Made by a program: the position numbers and the translations under genes. A stretch of DNA of 14,156 nt, from NCBI GenBank assembly GCA_002690085.1, contig NZDM01000086.1, forward strand, positions 1 to 14,156. The letters are read 5' to 3'. The notes beneath the pieces are model-generated. The model was not told the origin of the DNA. It saw nothing but the letters and a program-made list of their open reading frames with translations, and did not search any database. This stretch comes from Flavobacteriaceae bacterium (lineage in GTDB: Bacteria; Bacteroidota; Bacteroidia; Flavobacteriales; Flavobacteriaceae). Shown piece after piece: positions 8,299 to 14,156 of this stretch. Position 1 is the stretch's first letter. Each line of letters opens with the position of its first letter.

Positions 8299-10248
8299 TT
8301 AATAACCATCATTTTGGTTGAGGTTTGGATTCGCTGAAATTGATGATGAAGGAATAGGGAATACATTTCTAAATGCATCTGTTGAAGTTCCTTCAGGTTG
8401 ATTGGCTTTGAAAGGCCATAGATAATTTCCTGTTGTGAAATATCCGTATCTTACAAGATCTGTTCTTCTTTGACCTTCCCAATAGAGTTCTCTCGAGCGT
8501 TCATTTAATATAAATTCTAATGTTAATTCAGGTGTGTCTGTTGATGGGATATTATGATCTGAATTTCCGTAGCCTCGTTCAATGAGTTCATTGATTTTAG
8601 AAATTGCTAAATTAATATCACCTCCGCCCCCTCTTAAAACAGCCTCAGCATAATTTAAATATATTTCTGGCAGACGAATTAGAGCAAGGTCGGTGTCCAC
8701 AAAGTTGCCGGAAGAATCTACTCCTTGATTTCCGTTCGAGTCAATATTTTTAAATTTGGTGACTGCATAACCATCTGTAAAAGATGGTATGTCTTCAATT
8801 TCTAAATTTTGCCCATCTGTATAAAACATTCCTCTTCTATCTGATTCAGGAAGTACTTCTTCAAGTGCATACGAATTTGTATTTAAATCCAATACAACAT
8901 GATAAATTCCATCATTTGGAATCAAAATGTTAGCACCTCCACTATTTAAGGAACCATCGGCACCGTCATCTCCATAGTTTTGACCCCAATCTTCATTAAA
9001 TCTAAACTTCATTTGGTTTCCTAATAAATCGGCATAAAGCTCATAAACACCATTACTAGTTTCATACATTTCCATGTCAGGTCCATTCCATCCATTCTCG
9101 GTAGCGTCACCTACTAATCCCCAGTCTGAAAGCGTGCCACCCAAACCGTTATTCAAAGCTGCAATGTCAACAATTCCTGTAGGGAATTTATTGACCAAGC
9201 TTTTTGTAGTTCGGAGTCCGCCCCAACCCCCATTGACACCAAATTCATTAGCGGGCATACTACCACCAATTGCAGCGTGTACAAGGAAAGTTGTGCCTCC
9301 ATAGGTTTGAGAGTTTAACCCATCAAAATTAGCAGTAAAAATAAATTCATTTTGAGCCCCATTGGTATCGTTGTCAGCTAGGAATAATTCATCATAAGCT
9401 GTACCATTATTATTGGCGTCGTTGGTGTTAATATTGTAAGTAGAATTTAATATTACGAATGCAGATGCTGTAACACAATCATCATATCTTGGAATTCCAG
9501 TCCAAACTTCTGAATTTAAATACAATTTCGAAAGAAGTGATTCAGCAGCTACTTCATCGACTCTTCCATATTCATTTGACCCGCTTGGTTTTAATAATAT
9601 ATCATTGTCAGATATTATGTTAAAAGATGTATCTAAACCAATGATTTCTAAAAGTTCACTTTCCACAAAATTAAACAATTCCGCCCTTGAGCTCTGTTGA
9701 GGCAAATCTGTTGAAATTTCTGTTATTAGTGGAACTTGACCATAAAGATCTATCAAATTATAATAGGCAAAAGCTCTTAAAAAACGTGCCTCTGCAATAT
9801 AAGTTTTAACCTCGCTATCGCCAATTAGGTTTTGTGCATTTGAAATAAATGAATTACAAAAGGATACCTCTTGAGCAAGTCTATTATACATGGCCTCAGT
9901 AAAATCATTACTTGAGGACCAATACATACCGTGTAAATCTGGAAGACCAGGGTCTCCCCATCCCACTACAGCATGATCCGTTGTAAGTTCATTCAAATTA
10001 AATAACATTCTTGTGAATTGAGAGAAACCCTCGTCAATATCAGCAATGTCCGGTTGGCCTGCAGGTCCATTTTGGCCTGTGAGCGCTAGACTTGAATAAA
10101 GCTTAGCCAAAGCGCCTTTTGCTTCTTCAGCATTGATAAAAACATTTTCTTCTGTAAAACTATCTGGATCTGTTGGTAATTGATCCAAATCGTCGTGACA
10201 GGATACAAAACCAAATATAATCGTTAATAATAAAATTAATTTTTTCAT
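8299..10248 (-). CDS. susD: SusD-like starch/maltooligosaccharide-binding lipoprotein with an inserted SusE/F-type module
   Basis: A 649-residue lipoprotein; the signal peptide ends at Cys17, followed by H-D-D-L-D (surface-export type). SusD family marks are present: the helical segment EARFLRAFAYYNLIDLYG (153-170), DRRGMFYTDG (470-479), LIRLPEIYLNYAEA (523-536), and the C-terminal block ILNERSRELYWEG (580-592) with RRTDLVRYG (594-602). It caps the SusC-like barrel and binds glucan at the cell surface. Known starch SusD proteins are about 550 residues. The excess is explained by residues about 372-466, a complete module of the kind found in the neighbouring SusE/F-like protein, placed between LVNKFP and the D-x-R motif. 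It follows the susC-like gene by 17 bases and precedes the SusE/F-like gene by 10, so they are surely cotranscribed. SusD identity is very strong; starch specificity is inferred from the neighbours. Confidence 0.95.
   Translation of the reverse strand: MKKLILLLTIIFGFVSCHDDLDQLPTDPDSFTEENVFINAEEAKGALAKLYSSLALTGQNGPAGQPDIADIDEGFSQFTRMLFNLNELTTDHAVVGWGDPGLPDLHGMYWSSSNDFTEAMYNRLAQEVSFCNSFISNAQNLIGDSEVKTYIAEARFLRAFAYYNLIDLYGQVPLITEISTDLPQQSSRAELFNFVESELLEIIGLDTSFNIISDNDILLKPSGSNEYGRVDEVAAESLLSKLYLNSEVWTGIPRYDDCVTASAFVILNSTYNINTNDANNNGTAYDELFLADNDTNGAQNEFIFTANFDGLNSQTYGGTTFLVHAAIGGSMPANEFGVNGGWGGLRTTKSLVNKFPTGIVDIAALNNGLGGTLSDWGLVGDATENGWNGPDMEMYETSNGVYELYADLLGNQMKFRFNEDWGQNYGDDGADGSLNSGGANILIPNDGIYHVVLDLNTNSYALEEVLPESDRRGMFYTDGQNLEIEDIPSFTDGYAVTKFKNIDSNGNQGVDSSGNFVDTDLALIRLPEIYLNYAEAVLRGGGGDINLAISKINELIERGYGNSDHNIPSTDTPELTLEFILNERSRELYWEGQRRTDLVRYGYFTTGNYLWPFKANQPEGTSTDAFRNVFPIPSSSISANPNLNQNDGY
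8851..9135 (-). repeat. SusE/F-type starch-binding module embedded in the SusD-like protein
   Basis: This segment (residues about 372-466) begins SDWGLVGDATENGWNGPDM and contains KFRFNEDWGQNYG and DGADGSL. Aligned by eye with module 2 of the SusE/F-like protein, about half of the 90 positions are identical, with only one or two single-residue gaps. The DNA also matches in places, for example the stretch around CCATAGTTT-AACCCCAATC on the plus strand (near 8980 and near 7380). It is a fourth copy of the same module, in another protein. Confidence 0.88.
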
Positions 10249-10265
10249 ATTTATATTGTTATATA

Positions 10266-13178
10266 TTAAAAGTCAATATTTACTCCAAAAACAAACGACT
10301 GAGGTCTTGGATAAAAATTGTTGTCAATTCCTCCAAATATTTCAGGGTCAAGACCTTCGTAATCAGTAACGGTCAACACATTTTGCAATGAGCCGTACAA
10401 TCTACAATTAACATCGCTATTTGCACCGCTTATTGTATAACCCAATGTGATATTATCAATCTTTAAAAATGATGCTTCTCTAACATAATGAGAACTTAAT
10501 AAATTATTTTCTGTAATATTCTCAAATCCTGTTGTCAAATAATCTGAATGAAGGTTTGTCAAGATAGAATTATCTGTTGCACGTCTTTCATAGCCAGTAC
10601 TGGATGCTACGTTATCATATGCATAGTTCCCCAGACTAACTCTGGCAACTAAAGCAAAATCCCAATTTTTATAATTTAAATTGGTATTGAATCCCATCGT
10701 TATATCGGCAAATGGTGATTTGAAGAAAAACTTATCATCATCATTGATAATGTCATCTCCATTTCTATCAACATATACCCCTTCAATTGGAGCCCCAGTG
10801 GAGTCATAAACTTGTTCAAAGACATAGAAGCTATAGGGTGTCTGACCCTGTGTCTGCAATTGAACATTGTTTCCAACACCACCACTTATCCCGCCCGTCG
10901 GCTGATCAAATGGTAAATACGTAATCGTGTTATCGTTAAATGCAACGTTGTATCCAACAGACCATTCAAGTAAATCATTTGATACTGGTGTTGTGTTTAA
11001 CATTATTTCCAATCCCTTATTTTCCATATCTCCTATGTTTTTATCCACTCTATTCCCAAAATTTGTAAAGGGATCAACAGACGAAAAGGCTATTAAATCT
11101 TTGGTTTCTCTAACGTATGCATTTATAGATCCCGAAACACGGTTATTTAAGAAAGCGAAATCTAAACCAAAATTAGTGGTTCGACCAATTTCCCAACGCA
11201 ACTCTTCATTGAGAGGCTCTGGTCGGTAGGTTTGATAAAATGAGTTACCAAATTGATAATTGGCTGTCGAGGTACTACCAGTATACCTTGTAAGAAATCT
11301 ATAGTCTCCTAGGCCATTTACATTACCGACTTCTCCGTAACCTACTCGAAGTTTTAATTCATTGAAGAAATCACCGGACATAAAATCTTCATTGTGTATA
11401 TTCCAAGCAGCCGCCAATGAAGGAAAATAACCCCAACGGTCATCTGGATTTAATTTTGAAGACGCATCAGCTCTGAGTGTTGCTGTAAGAAGATATTTCC
11501 CGTCGTAGTCATAATTTAAACGACCAAAATAAGAAAGCAATACATTTTTGGAAGTATCAATAAATTCAAAATCATTTCCGTCTTCTTCTGCCTCACTGTC
11601 ATAACTGTAGTTGTCGAACTCAAAAGATTGATAGGAATATCCTGCTACCGCAGTTAGATTATGCATCTCACTAAATGACTTTTTGTAAGTCAAATAAAAA
11701 TCAAAAAGAGTATTTGTAGCTTCATTTTTAAATCGACTTTCCGCGCCATTAAATGTAGGATCTGAGGTTGGCATAAATGCAGAAGTTATATTACTTCCAC
11801 TCCCATTACTTTGATCTATACCTATTTTCATACTAGCAGTGAGGGCATCCATAAACGGAAAATTATAATCAAAATTAGCGCTAGAAACAATCCTACTAAC
11901 CTTGGTGTTATCATCCGTTAAATTTAATAATGCAACAGGATTTGTAGGTGCTAAATTGTATTGACTACCAGTTACGGGGTCAATCCATGAATGAAACCCA
12001 CCATAAGGAGATGTTTCGTCGTATACACCCTGTGTTGGATCATATGAAATAGCGTTTCCAATAGCACCTCTGTTGGCAAAAGTATTAGAAGTGAGTGAGT
12101 ACAAGGTATTAAAACTCATTTTTAAATCTCCATTGAAAGCAGTTGGTTTGAAGTTAATGGAAGCTGTTTTACGTTCAAAATTATCTCCAAGTAGAATACC
12201 ATCATGGTCGGATAACCCAAGTGATAAACGCACAGGCATTTCTATAATTTGCCCTGTTAAGCTTAGGGAATAATCTTGGCCCATAGCAGTATCGTATATT
12301 TCATCTTGCCAATCTGTGTTTGAATCTCCCAAACGGCTTATAGCATCCGTGTTTTCAGTTAGATTTACCAAATCTGTAAATTGACTTGCATTAAGAACAT
12401 GTACCTTATCCAAGGCCGTATGACTTGTAGTTGAGGCATTAAAATTGAGTTTAAAATCTCCGGATTTTCCAGACTTGGTTGTGACCATAATAACTCCGTT
12501 AGCTCCACGAGACCCATAAATAGCAGTCGCAGAAGCATCCTTCAAAACAACCATACTCTCAATGTCATTAGGATTGATTAGGTTAAGAGGGTTTCTCGTA
12601 CCACCTACCCCGCCATCATTTAATGGAATACCATCAACTACAAAAAGAGGATTACTGGAAAGGCTTAAAGATCCATTTCCTCTAATTCGAATGACTTGCC
12701 CTTCTCCTGGGGCACCACTACCTGATGTTACAGAAACACCCGCAATTTTCCCAGTTATCAATTGCTGAGCAGAAACTAGAGGGCCTTGATTAAAGTCTTC
12801 AGTTGTGATGAGATCTGCAGCACCTGTTAAATCTTCTTTTTTGACGCTACCATATCCAATTAAGACAACTTCATCTAATGCTGAAGCATCCTCAATCATC
12901 ACTATATTTAATTCAGATTGATTGTTAAATGAAATCTCTTGTGTTGTAAAGCCAACATAAGAAAAAACAATAACATCCCCATTTTGTGCAGAGATTTGAT
13001 AATTGCCATCAAAGTCAGTAGTCGTTCCATTGGTGGTCCCTTTTATTAAAACGTTAACTCCAGGGAGTGGAAGCCCACTTTCTTGCTCACTTACTGTACC
13101 CTTTAAACTTGACTGGCTAAAAGCAATAATAGGAGTCAAGAACATAAAGACAAATAAGCATTTAATTGTTGTATTCAT
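10266..13178 (-). CDS. susC: SusC-like TonB-dependent outer-membrane transporter
   Basis: A 970-residue outer-membrane transporter that, with its SusD partner, imports maltooligosaccharides using TonB energy. Signal peptide 1-22 (ending AFSQ). Residues about 26-95 form a carboxypeptidase-regulatory-like domain (GTTNGTTTDFDGNYQI), typical of SusC/RagA proteins. A TonB-box-like DEVVLIGYG lies at 102-110. The plug (about 115-240) has IRGNGSLSLSSNPLFVVDG and AIYGSRGANGVIMVTTKSG. A 22-strand-type barrel follows and ends in FVFGVNIDF, with the terminal Phe expected for barrel assembly. ATG 13178 was chosen; the in-frame codon nine bases upstream (13187) is TTG and adds nothing to the signal peptide. 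It is the first gene of the minus-strand operon, with a promoter-like element about 95-125 bases upstream. Starch as substrate is inferred from the amylase and the starch-binding proteins downstream. Confidence 0.96.
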   Translation of the reverse strand: MNTTIKCLFVFMFLTPIIAFSQSSLKGTVSEQESGLPLPGVNVLIKGTTNGTTTDFDGNYQISAQNGDVIVFSYVGFTTQEISFNNQSELNIVMIEDASALDEVVLIGYGSVKKEDLTGAADLITTEDFNQGPLVSAQQLITGKIAGVSVTSGSGAPGEGQVIRIRGNGSLSLSSNPLFVVDGIPLNDGGVGGTRNPLNLINPNDIESMVVLKDASATAIYGSRGANGVIMVTTKSGKSGDFKLNFNASTTSHTALDKVHVLNASQFTDLVNLTENTDAISRLGDSNTDWQDEIYDTAMGQDYSLSLTGQIIEMPVRLSLGLSDHDGILLGDNFERKTASINFKPTAFNGDLKMSFNTLYSLTSNTFANRGAIGNAISYDPTQGVYDETSPYGGFHSWIDPVTGSQYNLAPTNPVALLNLTDDNTKVSRIVSSANFDYNFPFMDALTASMKIGIDQSNGSGSNITSAFMPTSDPTFNGAESRFKNEATNTLFDFYLTYKKSFSEMHNLTAVAGYSYQSFEFDNYSYDSEAEEDGNDFEFIDTSKNVLLSYFGRLNYDYDGKYLLTATLRADASSKLNPDDRWGYFPSLAAAWNIHNEDFMSGDFFNELKLRVGYGEVGNVNGLGDYRFLTRYTGSTSTANYQFGNSFYQTYRPEPLNEELRWEIGRTTNFGLDFAFLNNRVSGSINAYVRETKDLIAFSSVDPFTNFGNRVDKNIGDMENKGLEIMLNTTPVSNDLLEWSVGYNVAFNDNTITYLPFDQPTGGISGGVGNNVQLQTQGQTPYSFYVFEQVYDSTGAPIEGVYVDRNGDDIINDDDKFFFKSPFADITMGFNTNLNYKNWDFALVARVSLGNYAYDNVASSTGYERRATDNSILTNLHSDYLTTGFENITENNLLSSHYVREASFLKIDNITLGYTISGANSDVNCRLYGSLQNVLTVTDYEGLDPEIFGGIDNNFYPRPQSFVFGVNIDF

Positions 13179-13233
13179 AAAATTCAATTTAAACTAATTT
13201 TAATTTTGTTTACTTATGGCTCTACTTTTCAGA

Positions 13234-13265
13234 GCTAATTTATATATTTAGCATTTGTTTAACAA
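13234..13265. promoter_or_regulatory. Palindromic sites in the susC leader (possible operators)
   Basis: Two short symmetric sequences lie between the proposed susC start of transcription and its ATG. TTGTT-T-AACAA (13255-13265) is a perfect 11-base palindrome around a central T, about where transcription would start. GCTAATT...ATTTAGC (13234-13252) is a 19-base imperfect palindrome with GCTAA/TTAGC ends. A weak hairpin (GCTCT/AGAGC, 13219-13235) overlaps it. They could bind a LacI- or SusR-type regulator, but in AT-rich DNA such symmetry can arise by chance. Confidence 0.3.
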
Positions 13266-13270
13266 TTCGA

Positions 13271-13301
13271 TAAAAATACTATTTAGTTTTGATTAACCAA
13301 A
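13271..13301 (-). promoter_or_regulatory. Probable susC operon promoter (Bacteroidota type)
   Basis: Read on the minus strand, TTTG (13301-13298), a 19-base spacer and TATTTTTA (13278-13271) match the Bacteroidota promoter consensus TTTG-N19-TAnnTTTG at all but the final base. Transcription would start near 13264, leaving a leader of about 85 bases before the susC ATG. The spacing is what makes this convincing. Confidence 0.5.
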
Positions 13302-13322
13302 TATGTTTGTCAAAATAGTATT
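13275..13322. repeat. 10-bp inverted repeat bracketing the susC promoter
   Basis: AATACTATTT (13275-13284) and AAATAGTATT (13313-13322) are perfect inverted copies 28 bases apart. The left arm overlaps the susC -7 element, the right arm lies just upstream of its -33 element and 18 bases before the MFS gene. It could be a pair of half-sites for a regulator acting on both divergent genes, or a hairpin in the MFS leader. Confidence 0.45.
13284..13309 (+). promoter_or_regulatory. Two -7-like motifs upstream of the MFS transporter gene
   Basis: TAGTTTTG (13284-13291) and TATGTTTG (13302-13309) both fit TAnnTTTG exactly on the plus strand, 32-57 bases before the MFS ATG. The only upstream TTTG (13254-13257) is 26 bases from the first, longer than usual, so which one is used, if any, is open. 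Both overlap the susC promoter on the other strand. Confidence 0.3.
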
Positions 13323-13340
13323 AATTGTAAAAATGCTATC

Positions 13341-14156
13341 ATGAAAAAGCAACCCCTTGGTTTTTGGGACATTTGGAACATGAGTTTCGGTTTCCTTGGA
13401 ATTCAATTTGGCTTTGCACTGCAAGGCGGCTTTATGTCTCGTATATTTCAAACTTTAGGTGCTGATAAGGCAGACATTCCTATGTTGTGGATTGCTGCGC
13501 CTTTGACCGGTCTTGTTGTTCAGCCTATTATTGGTTATTTAAGCGATAGAACATGGCATCCAAAGCTTGGCAGACGAAAACCCTATTTTCTTATCGGTGC
13601 TATCTTGAGTTCCTTAGCACTTTTTTTTGTACCACATGCCTCTTATTTATGGATAGCTGTGGGCTTTCTTTGGATATTAGATGCTTCCATTAATATCTCT
13701 ATGGAGCCATTTAGGGCTTTGGTTGCCGATAAATTACCAGAATCACAACGTTCCTATGTATTTGTAGTACAGACCCTAATCATTGGAATTGGTACATGGA
13801 TTGCCAGTAATTTGCCTTGGATTGTTTCTCAATTAGGCGTGAGCAACTCTGCTATTTCAGGAGTTGTACCTATGTCTGTCAAAGTTGCCTTTGCCATAGG
13901 TGGATTTGTGTTTTTTGCGAGTGTGTTATACACTATTTTGACCACTTCTGAATACCCACCAGAAAATTTGGAAGCTTTCAAGAAAGAAAAAGCAAAGAAA
14001 AATAGATTCATAACTGATATTCTTGAAAATATTGGGCAAATGCCTGACACTATGAAAAAACTCGGTATCGTACAATTTTTTTCATGGTTTGCCTTTTTCA
14101 CCATGTGGAGTATGGCAAATCCAGCATTGACTGAACATGTGTTTAAAACACCTGCA
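13341..14156 (+). CDS. Sugar MFS transporter, SLC45/GPH (sucrose/maltose transporter) type, N-terminal part
   Basis: The frame is open from ATG 13341 to the window edge (272 codons, no stop), so the gene is cut at its 3' end. Hydrophobic segments are visible near residues 11-35, 46-67, 82-98, 102-119, 138-160 and 180-200, with a basic loop about 205-240. The signature between the second and third segments, DRTWHPKLGRRKPY (69-82), and MEPFRALVAD (121-130) match the SLC45/plant sucrose-transporter branch of the GPH/MFS carriers, which are proton-linked disaccharide transporters. It would carry maltose or short maltooligosaccharides across the inner membrane after periplasmic processing. It is divergent from the susC operon with a shared 162-base control region, consistent with joint regulation. 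Further maltose genes (regulator, phosphorylase or glucosidase) may follow to the right; this is inference. Confidence 0.9.
   Translation, partial: MKKQPLGFWDIWNMSFGFLGIQFGFALQGGFMSRIFQTLGADKADIPMLWIAAPLTGLVVQPIIGYLSDRTWHPKLGRRKPYFLIGAILSSLALFFVPHASYLWIAVGFLWILDASINISMEPFRALVADKLPESQRSYVFVVQTLIIGIGTWIASNLPWIVSQLGVSNSAISGVVPMSVKVAFAIGGFVFFASVLYTILTTSEYPPENLEAFKKEKAKKNRFITDILENIGQMPDTMKKLGIVQFFSWFAFFTMWSMANPALTEHVFKTPA

Noticed and set aside
8289..8378. An in-frame extension of the SusE/F-like gene to 8378, overlapping the susD-like gene.
   Set aside because: The extension destroys the lipoprotein signal peptide, while the start at 8288 gives a perfect one with lipobox and normal gene spacing.
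9074..9304. Open frame on the plus strand opposite the susD-like gene.
   Set aside because: It has no signal, domain or initiation context and lies wholly opposite well-supported coding sequence, so it is a shadow frame. The same holds for the other short frames opposite or within the large genes, such as 10927-11229, 5156-5461, 2189-2461 and 3032-3301.
13179..13187. A longer start for the susC-like gene at 13187.
   Set aside because: The codon is TTG. The ATG at 13178 directly begins a standard signal peptide.
13829..14104. Open frame on the minus strand inside the MFS gene.
   Set aside because: The plus-strand frame there shows clear MFS transporter motifs without interruption; the minus frame is its shadow.

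Overview
The window is an AT-rich stretch of a Bacteroidota genome, most likely a (marine) member of the Flavobacteriaceae. The evidence is a SusC/SusD-type outer-membrane uptake pair, Bacteroidota lipoprotein signals (Cys followed by acidic residues), a type IX secretion (T9SS) C-terminal sorting domain, near absence of Shine-Dalgarno sequences, and promoter-like TTTG-N19-TAnnTTT elements. The core is a starch/maltodextrin polysaccharide utilization locus (PUL).

Layout. Positions 1-471 (+) hold the 3' end of a gene whose product looks like an SGNH/GDSL-type hydrolase. Positions 654-3899 (+) encode a 1081-residue exported protein with ten Asp-box (BNR/sortilin-like) repeats, closed by a good intrinsic terminator at 3923-3953. 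The PUL operon follows on the minus strand, read from right to left: susC-like TonB-dependent transporter (13178-10266), susD-like lipoprotein (10248-8299), susE/susF-like starch-binding lipoprotein (8288-6954) and a GH13 alpha-amylase with a T9SS sorting domain (6868-4022). Gaps are 17, 10 and 85 bases. The 85-base gap holds a strong terminator-like hairpin, so the amylase is probably expressed at a different level from susCDE. Divergent from susC, a SLC45/GPH-type sugar MFS transporter starts at 13341 (+) and runs off the right edge. The 162-base divergent gap holds a near-consensus susC promoter and several inverted repeats that could be operators.

How the genes work together (inference from the Sus paradigm): the secreted amylase cuts starch or glycogen at or outside the cell surface. 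The SusE/F-like and SusD-like lipoproteins hold the glucan. SusC/SusD import maltooligosaccharides across the outer membrane, and the MFS protein carries small sugars across the inner membrane.

The most notable feature is that the SusD-like protein carries, inside its own fold, a starch-binding module of the type repeated three times in the neighbouring SusE/F-like protein. About half of its residues match repeat 2. This makes a SusD-CBM chimera, and the locus has four such modules in two proteins. No tRNA, rRNA, CRISPR, insertion sequence or phage gene is visible.
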